From NCBI GenBank assembly GCA_011390205.1, contig JAABSX010000003.1, positions 124,001 to 188,000 on the forward strand: a stretch of DNA of 64,000 nucleotides, given 5' to 3'. Below the pieces are notes generated by a model. That model had not been told where the DNA came from, did no database searches, and saw nothing but the letters and a program-made list of their open reading frames with translations. Origin of the DNA: Microscillaceae bacterium. Lineage in GTDB: Bacteria; Bacteroidota; Bacteroidia; Cytophagales; Microscillaceae. Below are positions 55,052 through 63,610 of this stretch, piece by piece. The translations under genes and the position numbers were made by a program. Each line of letters opens with the position of its first letter. Position 1 is the stretch's first letter.

Positions 55052-55181
55052 AAACTTTAAATTATGATGAATGAGTACTATTTAAAGTGTGTCGGGTGAG
55101 ACACTCAACATGGAGAGAACACCCAACACGGAAGCTCTCTTACGAAGTAAAAGCAACTAATTTTCTTATTCAACCTTAAAA

Positions 55182-56684
55182 TTAAATAAAATATTTAATT
55201 CGTATCACTTCTTTTTCAGTCAAATATCTCCATTCTCCTCTTCCTATATTTTTTTTGTCTAAACCTGCATAAGCTGTGCGGTCTAGTTTGACTACTTCAT
55301 AGCCTAGGTGTTCAAAAATACGGCGTATAATTCGGTTTCTGCCTGAGTGAATTTCTATGCCTAGCATCTTATTATCAGGGCTGAGCACTTCTATTTTATC
55401 TATTTTTACGGGGCCGTCTTTTAGTTCGATTTCCTCAAAGAGTTTTTCAAAATCTTCTTGTGCAATGGATTTATCCAACTCTACTTGGTAAATCTTCGGG
55501 ACTTTATTGGAGGGGTGTGCCAGTTTTTGGGCGAGGTCTCCGTCATTGGTCAGTAAAATCAGCCCAGTGGTATTTCGGTCAAGACGGCCTACGGGATAGA
55601 TTCTTTCCGTAGCGGCATCTTTGACGAGGTCAAGCACGGTTTTGCGTTCTTCGGGGTCACTGGTGGTGCTTACGTGGTTTTTAGATTTATTGAGCAGCAC
55701 ATAGACCATTTTTTCTATGTGTAAGCGTGTATTTTTGTAGAATACTTTGTCTGTTTTTTTTACTTGGTATCCCATCTCATTGATTACTTGGTCATTGACC
55801 TTGATGTATCCATCTTTGATGAGGTCATCGGCTTCACGGCGAGAGCAGACTCCTGCCTTGGCGATAAATTGGTTGAGTCGGAGTGATTCTCTGACCTTGA
55901 TTTTGTTTCTTACGTTTTGGGGCAGTCTTTCTTTAAGTCCTTTGTATTCAGGGGAATTGCTGTAGTTATTTTTATCTTTTGAGAATGTTTTTTTAACAAA
56001 TCTTTCTGATTTTGGGGTGTCTTTGTATCCTTCGGGTCTGTTTCTTTGGCTAGGTTTTTTAGAGAACCTATCAGCGTTTGAGTCTCCGTAGCTTTTTCTC
56101 TTATCTCCATAGCTTTCGCTGCCTCGTGTGTTTTCTCTGGGTTTGTAGCCTTCGGTATTTTTAGGTGTATCTTCGGCACTGCTGTGATTGCTTCGGTTTT
56201 CGTAAGCGTTTCCTTTTTTGTAGGTGTCTTGTGAGCTGTTTTCTCTGCTGTTGTATTTTTTAACACCTCTTTTGGGATTGCTAAACCTTTCTTTGGCGAA
56301 GGAGTTTGGGCGGGTTGTACTTTTGCCGAAAGCACTGGGTTTTCCTCCTTCTTTTGAAGCAGCACCTTCTCTTTCATTGTCTTTTTTAAAATTTCTTTTG
56401 GGATTGGTGAATCTTCCTTTGGTCTGGTGATAGGGCTTATTTTCGGAGTCAGTACGTTTTTCGTTTTCTTTTGAATCGCTGTGTTGATTTTCGTATTTTT
56501 TGGTATTTCGGCTTGTTTTGCTAAATCTTTCTTTGGAAAAATAAGGTTTTGAAGATTTATCTTCTGAGCTAGGCGTATCTCTTGAATAAGACTTATTGCC
56601 TGAGAAGGATTTACCTTTTTCAAATGATTTTTTAGAAGAAGACTTGTGTTGAGAAGATTTCTCAGATTTAGGTGATTTTTTCAT
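55182..56684 (-). CDS. RluB/RsuA-type pseudouridine synthase with a long disordered N-terminal extension
   Basis: A 500-residue protein. The last 240 residues are a standard rRNA pseudouridine synthase: S4 domain from L-R-L-N-Q-F-I-A-K-A-G-V-C-S-R-R-E-A-D near 268, and catalytic V-G-R-L-D-R-N-T-T-G-L-I-L near 367 with the nucleophilic aspartate. The first 255 residues are low-complexity, rich in K, S, R, N and E, with about five degenerate copies of an E-R-F-S-N-P-K-R-x-x-K-K unit. The extension probably binds RNA. Target (23S or 16S) cannot be fixed by eye. Confidence 0.92.
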   Translation of the reverse strand: MKKSPKSEKSSQHKSSSKKSFEKGKSFSGNKSYSRDTPSSEDKSSKPYFSKERFSKTSRNTKKYENQHSDSKENEKRTDSENKPYHQTKGRFTNPKRNFKKDNEREGAASKEGGKPSAFGKSTTRPNSFAKERFSNPKRGVKKYNSRENSSQDTYKKGNAYENRSNHSSAEDTPKNTEGYKPRENTRGSESYGDKRKSYGDSNADRFSKKPSQRNRPEGYKDTPKSERFVKKTFSKDKNNYSNSPEYKGLKERLPQNVRNKIKVRESLRLNQFIAKAGVCSRREADDLIKDGYIKVNDQVINEMGYQVKKTDKVFYKNTRLHIEKMVYVLLNKSKNHVSTTSDPEERKTVLDLVKDAATERIYPVGRLDRNTTGLILLTNDGDLAQKLAHPSNKVPKIYQVELDKSIAQEDFEKLFEEIELKDGPVKIDKIEVLSPDNKMLGIEIHSGRNRIIRRIFEHLGYEVVKLDRTAYAGLDKKNIGRGEWRYLTEKEVIRIKYFI

Positions 56685-56704
56685 ACTCTTGATTAATTAT
56701 CTTA

Positions 56705-56712
56705 CAAAGATA
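56705..56712 (-). promoter_or_regulatory. Candidate -7 element of the pseudouridine synthase gene
   Basis: Reads TATCTTTG on the minus strand, a full match to TAnnTTTG, 21 bases upstream of the ATG at 56684. The -33 box is not clear. Confidence 0.4.
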
Positions 56713-56982
56713 CAAAACCTTGCTTTAAAGATACTTCATCACCGAATATAAATTGGTAAGCAAGCAGCAGATTCACATTTTTTTTGAAGACATCCTCCTA
56801 AAATCTTAGCTTTTCAAAGAATACGCCCAGACAAATACAGTAAGTAAATGGACAATTGAAAATTGATGATTGAAAATTACGCAATATACTGATTTTCAAA
56901 TGATTACCATTAAATAATATTATTAACTATTTTGATAGAGGTACTCACTAAGCCATTAATTACACTATTGACCAAAGCTAGG

Positions 56983-57014
56983 TTTTAGAATATTGAAAAT
57001 TATGAGTAGATTTG
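56983..57014 (+). promoter_or_regulatory. Candidate promoter of icd
   Basis: TTTT (56983-56986, one base from TTTG), 20 bases, then TAGATTTG (57007-57014), a full TAnnTTTG match. Places transcription start about 45 bases ahead of the icd ATG. Confidence 0.5.
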
Positions 57015-57064
57015 CATAATTTAATAGTAATACAATTATCCTTAAAAAAGTAAACCCTACTAAA

Positions 57065-58519
57065 ATGAGTGTAAAAACCCCCATAACTGTAGCACATGGT
57101 GATGGCATAGGCCCAGAAATCATGGACGCAACCATCAAAATCCTACTTGCTGCTGGTGCACAACTAGATATCGAAGAAATTGAAATCGGTGAGAAAGTAT
57201 ATATGAAGGGAAATTCTGCTGGAATCGCCCCTGAAGCTTGGGACTCCCTCCGCCGTACCAAAGTTTTCTTGAAAGCCCCTATCACGACTCCACAAGGTGG
57301 AGGCTTCAAAAGCTTAAACGTAACTACACGCAAGACACTCGGACTGTATGCCAATGTACGCCCTTGTATCTCTTATCATCCGTATGTATCTACCAAGCAC
57401 CCTAAAATGGATTTGGTCATCATCCGTGAAAACGAAGAAGACCTTTATGCTGGCATTGAGCACAGACAAACAGACGAAGTAACCCAATGTCTAAAACTTA
57501 TCTCTCGCCCTGGCTGTGAGAAAATCGTGCGTTATGCCTTTGAATATGCCCTTGCTTATGGCCGCAAAAAAGTAACTTGCTTCACCAAAGACAATATTAT
57601 GAAACTGACTGACGGTCTTTTTCACAAAGTATTTGATGAAATCGCCACAGAATACCCTCAAATTGAGAACGAACACTGGATTGTAGATATCGGCGCTGCT
57701 AAAATGGCAGATACTCCAGAAAACTTCGACGTAATCGTAATGCCTAACCTCTATGGTGATGTGCTTTCAGACATCGCTGCACAGATTACTGGCTCTGTAG
57801 GGCTTGCAGGCTCTGCCAATATCGGTGATGGAATCGCAATGTTTGAAGCCATCCATGGCTCTGCCCCACGCCGTGCTGGGCAAAATCTCGCCAACCCCTC
57901 TGGGCTCTTGCTAGGTGCCGTACAGATGCTGGTCTATATCGGGCAGCCAGAAGTAGCCGAAAAAGTACACAATGCTTGGCTCAAAACTATGGAAGATGGA
58001 GTACATACGTATGATATCTTCAAAGAAGGTACTAGCACTGAAAAGGTAGGTACTAAAGAATTTGCAGAGGCTGTCGTTGCAAGAGTAGGACAATCACCTT
58101 CTAAACTCAATGCCGTCAAATATGGCTCAGGAAAGCAAATCGCTACCAAGCCCGTATCTACTACCAAGGCTAAAAAAGAAACCGTAGGGGTAGATATTTT
58201 CTTGCACTGGACCGAAGCCGACGGACAGAAAAACGCCGATGTGCTCGGAGAAGAACTCGTAAAATGTACGCACAACGGTATGAAACTCAAAATGATTACC
58301 AACCGTGGTCTGAAAGTTTATCCCAATGGATTTGCAGAGACTTTCTGTACTGACCACTGGAGATGCCGTTACCAAAAACCTGATGAAGCACCTGTAAGCA
58401 ATGCTGACATCATCGCACTGATGAATGTAATAGACAAAGCAGGATTTGACATCATCAAAACTGAAAACTTGTGTACTTTTGATGGAGAAGCTGGCTTCTC
58501 ACTAGGGCAAGGCCAATAG
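57065..58519 (+). CDS. icd: Isocitrate dehydrogenase (NADP-type, long form)
   Basis: A TCA-cycle enzyme of 484 residues, related to the longer Thermus-like form rather than the 416-residue E. coli enzyme. H-G-D-G-I-G-P-E near 11, substrate arginine segment N-V-R-P-C near 98, R-E-N-E-E-D-L-Y-A-G-I-E, and the metal-binding N-L-Y-G-D-V-L-S-D-I-A-A near 229. The nucleotide region H-G-S-A-P-R-R-A-G near 268 suits NADP. The last 130 residues (from about 355) form the additional C-terminal domain of this group. Complete. Confidence 0.93.
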   Translation: MSVKTPITVAHGDGIGPEIMDATIKILLAAGAQLDIEEIEIGEKVYMKGNSAGIAPEAWDSLRRTKVFLKAPITTPQGGGFKSLNVTTRKTLGLYANVRPCISYHPYVSTKHPKMDLVIIRENEEDLYAGIEHRQTDEVTQCLKLISRPGCEKIVRYAFEYALAYGRKKVTCFTKDNIMKLTDGLFHKVFDEIATEYPQIENEHWIVDIGAAKMADTPENFDVIVMPNLYGDVLSDIAAQITGSVGLAGSANIGDGIAMFEAIHGSAPRRAGQNLANPSGLLLGAVQMLVYIGQPEVAEKVHNAWLKTMEDGVHTYDIFKEGTSTEKVGTKEFAEAVVARVGQSPSKLNAVKYGSGKQIATKPVSTTKAKKETVGVDIFLHWTEADGQKNADVLGEELVKCTHNGMKLKMITNRGLKVYPNGFAETFCTDHWRCRYQKPDEAPVSNADIIALMNVIDKAGFDIIKTENLCTFDGEAGFSLGQGQ

Positions 58520-58541
58520 GTCAAGCTTTTAAAATCCTTAT

Positions 58542-58578
58542 AAAAAAAGAGTAAGAACACTGTTCTTGCTCTTTTTTT
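58542..58578 (+). terminator. Strong intrinsic terminator after icd
   Basis: AAAAAAAGAG-AAGAAC / GTTCTT-CTCTTTTTTT forms a 16-bp stem with a short loop and ends in seven T residues, 23 bases after the icd stop. Confidence 0.9.
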
Positions 58579-58697
58579 ATGGGCTGATGCCTGATGGCTT
58601 GCAATAAACTAAAATTTTATTCTATTTTTGTCGAAGACTTATACAAGCAATACCCAAACAAAACAAGCCCACATCGGCACATAAATTATCAAAAATC

Positions 58698-59174
58698 ATG
58701 AACAAACACCTCCTCAAAAGTCATATTTATATACACCCTTGCCAGGCTCAGAATACAGCCCGAATCGCAGTGCTACAAATCAAAATGGCAAAAGAAACCG
58801 AAGACTTTGACCTCGACGAAGATACTGTAAAAGAAGGGGTACAAGCACTTATCAATGACCCACACAAAGGCACTTACTATAAACTCACCAATGAAGATGA
58901 ACAAATCATCGGCTGTATTCTTATCACCAAAGAATGGAGCGACTGGCGAAATGGCTACATCCTCTGGATTCAATCCTTGTTTATTGAGCCTGAATACCGT
59001 GACAAAGGAATATTTTCAGAAGTCTATAAATTCTTTCAGAATAAAGTCCGAAACCAAGAAAACCTCAAAGGAATCCGCCTATATGTAGATAAAACCAATC
59101 AGAAGGCTGTCAGGGTCTATCAAGCCATCGGAATGAGCAACCAACACTACGAAATGTTTGAGTGGATTCCCTAA
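58698..59174 (+). CDS. GNAT family N-acetyltransferase
   Basis: A single-domain protein of 158 residues. The acetyl-CoA binding stretch is L-F-I-E-P-E-Y-R-D-K-G-I-F-S-E-V-Y (about 96-112), and the late strand-helix pair is I-R-L-Y-V-D-K-T-N-Q-K-A-V-R-V-Y-Q-A-I-G-M, the usual GNAT motif B. The substrate is unknown; the layout suits small-molecule or protein N-terminal acetylation. Single gene between icd and the MoxR operon. Confidence 0.9.
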   Translation: MNKHLLKSHIYIHPCQAQNTARIAVLQIKMAKETEDFDLDEDTVKEGVQALINDPHKGTYYKLTNEDEQIIGCILITKEWSDWRNGYILWIQSLFIEPEYRDKGIFSEVYKFFQNKVRNQENLKGIRLYVDKTNQKAVRVYQAIGMSNQHYEMFEWIP

Positions 59175-59212
59175 ATCAAATAATTGACCAACCGAATTTA
59201 ACATTTTTGAAT

Positions 59213-59220
59213 TATATTTG
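59213..59220 (+). promoter_or_regulatory. Candidate -7 element of the MoxR operon
   Basis: TATATTTG matches TAnnTTTG and lies 64 bases upstream of the MoxR ATG. The nearest TTG (59184-59186) is 26 bases away, longer than usual. Confidence 0.4.
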
Positions 59221-59284
59221 TTAAAAAATAGTCGGAATGCAGAGCATTCTGTACACAAAAAAATATACTTAATTAGAATTAAAT

Positions 59285-60118
59285 ATGAAATTTGAAGGAA
59301 CAGAAAATTATGTGGCTACCCGTGAGCTACAAGTAGCAGTCAATGCCGCCATTCAATTACAAAAACCACTGCTAATCAAAGGAGAGCCTGGCACAGGCAA
59401 AACGCTCCTCGCCTTTGAGATAGCCAAAGCGCTCAACAAGCCGCTCATCACTTGGCACATCAAATCTACGACTACTGCCCAGCAAGGATTGTATGAATAT
59501 GATGCCGTCTCTAGGCTGCGGGATTCTCAGCTAGGCAGCGAAAAAGTGAAAGACATCGCCAATTATATCAACAAAGGCAAACTCTGGCAAGCCTTCGAGG
59601 CAGAAGAACAGTCGGTGCTGCTGATAGATGAAATAGACAAGGCAGACATTGAGTTTCCGAATGACCTTTTGCTAGAGCTAGACAAAATGGAGTTTTATGT
59701 TTATGAACTCAACAAAACCATCCAAGCCAAGCAACGCCCCATCATCATCATTACTTCTAATAATGAGAAAGAATTGCCCGATGCCTTTTTAAGACGTTGC
59801 TTTTTTTATTACATTACTTTCCCTGACCCTGCCACCATGGCGGAGATTATCCGAGTGCATTTCCCTACGCTTTCTGATGATTTGATGGACAATGCCATGA
59901 AGATATTTTACAATGTGCGTGAGGTCAAAGGCTTGAAGAAAAAACCTTCTACCAGCGAGCTATTGGATTGGATTAAGCTACTTAAATATGGCGAAACCAA
60001 AACCGAAGACCTCGCCAAAGTAGATATTTCTACCCAAGCACCACCTTTTGCGGGGGCATTGCTCAAAAACGAACAAGATTATACTTTGATGGAGCGTCTG
60101 CGTAGGTTTGGGAGGTAG
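59285..60118 (+). CDS. MoxR-family AAA+ ATPase
   Basis: A 277-residue ATPase. Walker A G-E-P-G-T-G-K-T at 33-40, Walker B L-L-I-D-E-I-D at 112-118, sensor 1 I-I-I-T-S-N-N-E-K-E, and arginine finger region A-F-L-R-R-C-F-F-Y. Such ATPases normally act with a VWA-domain partner as a metallochaperone or protein-remodelling pair. That partner is at 62285, with a restriction-type gene between them. First gene of the operon. Confidence 0.94.
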   Translation: MKFEGTENYVATRELQVAVNAAIQLQKPLLIKGEPGTGKTLLAFEIAKALNKPLITWHIKSTTTAQQGLYEYDAVSRLRDSQLGSEKVKDIANYINKGKLWQAFEAEEQSVLLIDEIDKADIEFPNDLLLELDKMEFYVYELNKTIQAKQRPIIIITSNNEKELPDAFLRRCFFYYITFPDPATMAEIIRVHFPTLSDDLMDNAMKIFYNVREVKGLKKKPSTSELLDWIKLLKYGETKTEDLAKVDISTQAPPFAGALLKNEQDYTLMERLRRFGR

Positions 60119-60150
60119 AATATGAAGTAACTGACAGACAAATATAAAAT

Positions 60151-62229
60151 ATGAAAGCAAACGAAACTAAGGTAGATAAATTCTTAGCGACAAATGAAAC
60201 AACATTTGCGATTCCTGTCTATCAGAGAAATTATGATTGGACACTTGCCCAATGTAAACAGCTTCTCTATGATATTGTAGAAACAGGCAGAAATGAGGAG
60301 ACTAATGCACACTTTATTGGAAGTATCGTGTATGTACATGATGATGTTTATGTTGCCTCGGGTTTGACAGAATTAACAATCATTGACGGGCAACAGCGAC
60401 TTACGACTATCACATTGATTTATGTTGCTATTTACAGACTTGCCCAAGAACTTAACAATCAGATGCTGGTTAACCGCATTCAGAAAACGTATCTAATCAA
60501 TGAATTTGCACCCGAAGAAGAAAAGCTGAAACTAAAACCGACTGATAATAATAAAGAAGCTTTGCAACACATTCTTAATTCAAAAGGTAAAGAAGAATTT
60601 AGAGGTGGTTACTCAAAAATTATTGAAAACTTTGATTATTTTAGGTCAGCCATTACCGCAGAAAACTTTGAAGTTGTACAGCGAGGACTCTCAAAACTTA
60701 TCTTCGTAGATATTTCACTGGATAGGCAAAAAGATAATCCACAAAGAATTTTCGAGAGCTTGAACTCAACAGGTCTCGAGCTATCACAGGCAGACTTGAT
60801 TAGAAATTATATTCTAATGGGACTATCGAGAATAGAACAAAATAGAATCTACAAAAACTATTGGGAAGTAATCGAGAAAAATGCCAAAGATGAGACCTTG
60901 AACAAAACAAAAGTATCTGAGTTTATCCGAGATTTCTTAACACTCAAAAACAAAGAAATCCCCAATAAGGGAGATGTATATATAAAATTCAAGGAAAAAT
61001 ACCCTACTTCAACCATTGACGAATTAGAACTTGTCTTGACAGAATTAAAATCACTGGTTAAGTATTACAACAAGCTAACCAATCCAAAAAATGAAGCAGA
61101 TAAGCTCATCAGGACTCAACTTGAATACATTAACCGATTGGAAATCAATGTTGCCTTTTCATTCTTAATGAAAGTTTATGAAGATTTTTCAAACGACATA
61201 ATTGATAAAGCAACTTTTATCTCAGTTTTATCAACCGTTCAATCATTTACTTTTAGGCGTTTTATTTTAGGCCTTCAGACAAGTTCGCTTAATAAAATCT
61301 TTATGGGGCTTTACTATCATAAGGATTTTGACAAAAGTAATTACTTAAATTCCTTACAGAAAATACTTCTAAATTTATCCAGAACACAGCGCTTCCCAAG
61401 AAATACAGAAACAATTAATGCACTAAAAGAAAAAGATGTTTACAACATCAAGCCTAAGAACAGAACCTATTTATTTGAGCGACTTGAAAATTTTCAAAAT
61501 AATGAATCTGTTGTGATTGAAGGAAGTTCTGAAATCACGATTGAGCACATATTCCCTCAAAACCCTGACCCAAAGTGGAAAATAGAGCTAGGTGCAGAAG
61601 AATACAATTTGATTAAAGAAAATTACCTCAACACAATCGGTAACCTTACACTATCAGGCAACAATGGCAAATTGAGTAACAAGTCCTTTCTTGACAAGAA
61701 AGTAATGAACATTGATGGCAAAGAGCAAGGCTATGTTTTTAGCAGACTTTGGCTAAACAGAGATTTGAAAGAAAAAACAAAGTGGGATAAATCAGAAATT
61801 GAGGCCAGAGCAAACACAATCTCAGAACGCTTTATAAAAATTTGGGAAATCCCAGATATAGATATAGAACACGAAGTAACTAATGACGAAATAAATATTT
61901 TTGATGCAGAAGACCCAAAGCATAAAAAGTTAGAGTATGCTATATTCTTCAATGAAAGACTTGAAGTTACACAAGTTGCAAGACTTTATATTGAAGTATT
62001 CAAGCGACTATTCGACTTACAACCTGAAACCTTTTTTACCTCAGAAATTGGGGAAAGATTAAATATAACAAAAACACCTGAAACAAGTGGACTCAGACAA
62101 GCCGCTTCAATTAGTGAAACGTATTTCATAGAATCTCATTTGGACAATATCTCTAAATTTGACAGGATAAAACAAGCCTTGACAATTTTCGGATTTGAAG
62201 ACGAATTATCAATCAAATATGCCGACTAA
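60151..62229 (+). CDS. GmrSD-type protein: DUF262 plus DUF1524 (HNH) nuclease
   Basis: A 692-residue protein. The N-terminal DUF262 domain has I-P-V-Y-Q-R-N-Y-D-W (21-30) and the nucleotide-cleavage signature D-G-Q-Q-R-L-T-T (79-86), plus F-E-S-L-N-S-T-G-L-E-L-S-Q-A-D. The C-terminal DUF1524 domain has the H-x-F-P-Q motif in I-E-H-I-F-P-Q-N-P near 464-472 and N-T-I-G-N-L-T-L-S with N-K-S-F, i.e. an HNH-type nuclease. A further C-terminal domain (about 585-692) may recognise DNA. In the family such enzymes cut modified (glucosylated) phage DNA. The gene looks more AT-rich than its neighbours and sits between two genes that normally adjoin. Confidence 0.88.
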   Translation: MKANETKVDKFLATNETTFAIPVYQRNYDWTLAQCKQLLYDIVETGRNEETNAHFIGSIVYVHDDVYVASGLTELTIIDGQQRLTTITLIYVAIYRLAQELNNQMLVNRIQKTYLINEFAPEEEKLKLKPTDNNKEALQHILNSKGKEEFRGGYSKIIENFDYFRSAITAENFEVVQRGLSKLIFVDISLDRQKDNPQRIFESLNSTGLELSQADLIRNYILMGLSRIEQNRIYKNYWEVIEKNAKDETLNKTKVSEFIRDFLTLKNKEIPNKGDVYIKFKEKYPTSTIDELELVLTELKSLVKYYNKLTNPKNEADKLIRTQLEYINRLEINVAFSFLMKVYEDFSNDIIDKATFISVLSTVQSFTFRRFILGLQTSSLNKIFMGLYYHKDFDKSNYLNSLQKILLNLSRTQRFPRNTETINALKEKDVYNIKPKNRTYLFERLENFQNNESVVIEGSSEITIEHIFPQNPDPKWKIELGAEEYNLIKENYLNTIGNLTLSGNNGKLSNKSFLDKKVMNIDGKEQGYVFSRLWLNRDLKEKTKWDKSEIEARANTISERFIKIWEIPDIDIEHEVTNDEINIFDAEDPKHKKLEYAIFFNERLEVTQVARLYIEVFKRLFDLQPETFFTSEIGERLNITKTPETSGLRQAASISETYFIESHLDNISKFDRIKQALTIFGFEDELSIKYAD

Positions 62230-62284
62230 AATAGAGAGACGAAAGATCAATCAAGAATTTCGACAAAAAATATAATTTAAGGAT

Positions 62285-63496
62285 ATGTTTACAGACTTCT
62301 TTTTAATTCTCAAAAACCATGGCATCCCTGTTTCTTTGCGTGAACACCTCATGCTCCTGGAAGCCCTAGATGAGCGTGTGGTGGAGTTTAGTGTAGAAGA
62401 TTTTTATGCACTGAGCCGTGCCATCTACGTAAAACACGAAAAAAACCTTGACCGTTTTGATGTGCTTTTTGGAAGGTATTTTCAGGGAATAGAACGCTTG
62501 CCCGTAGAAAAACTGGTAGAAATCCCTGCCGAATGGCTCAAAAAAGCCGAAGAACAAAGGATTTTTACCGAAGAAGAAAAAGCCGCCATAGAAGCCATGG
62601 GTGGGCTAGAAAAGCTCATGGAAAGAATGCAAGAATTATTGGACAAGCAAAAAGAAAGACACGAAGGCGGAGACACCTGGATAGGCACTCAAGGCACCTC
62701 TCCCTTTGGGGCAGATGGCTATAACCCCGAAGGATTCAGAATAGGGCAAAAAACTGGCAAACAAGGGCGAGCCGTCAAAGTCTGGGAAAAAAGAGATTTT
62801 AAAAACCTCAAAGATGATGTAGAGCTAGATACCCGCAGTATGAAAGTAGCCATGAAACGTCTGCGACTGCTGACCCGTGAAGGAAACCCAGACGAACTCA
62901 ACATAGACGGCACAATACAAAAAACCAGCCGCAACGGCGGATACTTAGACCTAGACATGGTCGCCACCAAAAAAAACAAAGTCAAAGTGCTGATGCTTAT
63001 GGATGTAGGCGGCACGATGGACCCTTACATTCGCCTTTGTGAACAACTCTTTTCGGCTGCCAAATATGAATTTAAGCACCTAGAATATTACTACTTTCAT
63101 AACTGTCTCTACGAATATGTCTGGAAAGACAACCGCCGCCGCTTTGATGAGAAAATCCCTACCTTAGACATTCTCAACAAATATAACAAAGATTACAAGG
63201 TGATTTTTGTGGGAGATGCCACGATGGCACCTTACGAAATCACGAGCAAGCATGGCAGCGTAGAGCATTATAATGAAGAATCAGGCATTTCTTGGCTTAA
63301 TCGCATCAAAGAAAACTACCCTTACATGGTCTGGCTTAACCCTACCTTGCCCCGCTACTGGGATTTTACGCCTTCTATCCAAGTCATCAAAGAGTTTACA
63401 GAAGAGCGTATGTTTCCACTCACCATAGACGGGCTTACACAAGCCATGCGTGCCTTAAAAGATAAGAAAAGAAAATACATAGAAACAGCAGAATAA
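62285..63496 (+). CDS. VWA-domain protein, CoxE-like partner of MoxR
   Basis: A protein of 403 residues. The N-terminal 90 residues (F-F-L-I-L-K-N-H-G-I-P-V-S-L-R-E-H) and the R-S-M-K-V-A-M-K-R-L-R segment near 190 match CoxE-like VWA proteins (COG3825-type). The VWA domain begins V-K-V-L-M-L-M-D240-V-G-G-T-M-D, so the metal site has G-G-T in place of the canonical S-x-S, a variant I recall from this group. The last third (V-F-V-G-D-A-T-M-A-P-Y-E) supplies the second half of the site. It would work with the MoxR ATPase at 59285. Confidence 0.9.
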   Translation: MFTDFFLILKNHGIPVSLREHLMLLEALDERVVEFSVEDFYALSRAIYVKHEKNLDRFDVLFGRYFQGIERLPVEKLVEIPAEWLKKAEEQRIFTEEEKAAIEAMGGLEKLMERMQELLDKQKERHEGGDTWIGTQGTSPFGADGYNPEGFRIGQKTGKQGRAVKVWEKRDFKNLKDDVELDTRSMKVAMKRLRLLTREGNPDELNIDGTIQKTSRNGGYLDLDMVATKKNKVKVLMLMDVGGTMDPYIRLCEQLFSAAKYEFKHLEYYYFHNCLYEYVWKDNRRRFDEKIPTLDILNKYNKDYKVIFVGDATMAPYEITSKHGSVEHYNEESGISWLNRIKENYPYMVWLNPTLPRYWDFTPSIQVIKEFTEERMFPLTIDGLTQAMRALKDKKRKYIETAE

Positions 63497-63548
63497 ACAG
63501 CCTCAAAATAACAACTAATAAATAAGTGTGCGCATTTGTTAGTTTGCC

Positions 63549-63571
63549 AATGTGCTAATTATCAGCACATT
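63549..63571. terminator. Hairpin between the VWA gene and a convergent gene
   Basis: An 8-bp stem AATGTGCT / AGCACATT around a 7-base loop lies between convergent stops. No T-run follows, so this is a moderate candidate. Confidence 0.5.
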
Positions 63572-63610
63572 AGATAAGAAATAATAGGCACAAGCACTCA
63601 TTCTTGCAGA

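Larger units (their letters stand above)
56685..57064. other. Divergent AT-rich intergenic region
   Basis: This 380-base gap between the pseudouridine synthase and icd genes contains candidate promoters at both ends (listed separately) and a short direct repeat, AATTGAAAATTGATG then ATTGAAAATTACG (about 56851-56882). No gene is supported. Confidence 0.5.

Noticed and set aside
55910-56623. A 237-codon open frame on the same strand as the pseudouridine synthase
   Set aside because: It is the shifted reading of the low-complexity K/S/R-rich extension; the in-frame continuation to the S4 and catalytic domains identifies the real gene.
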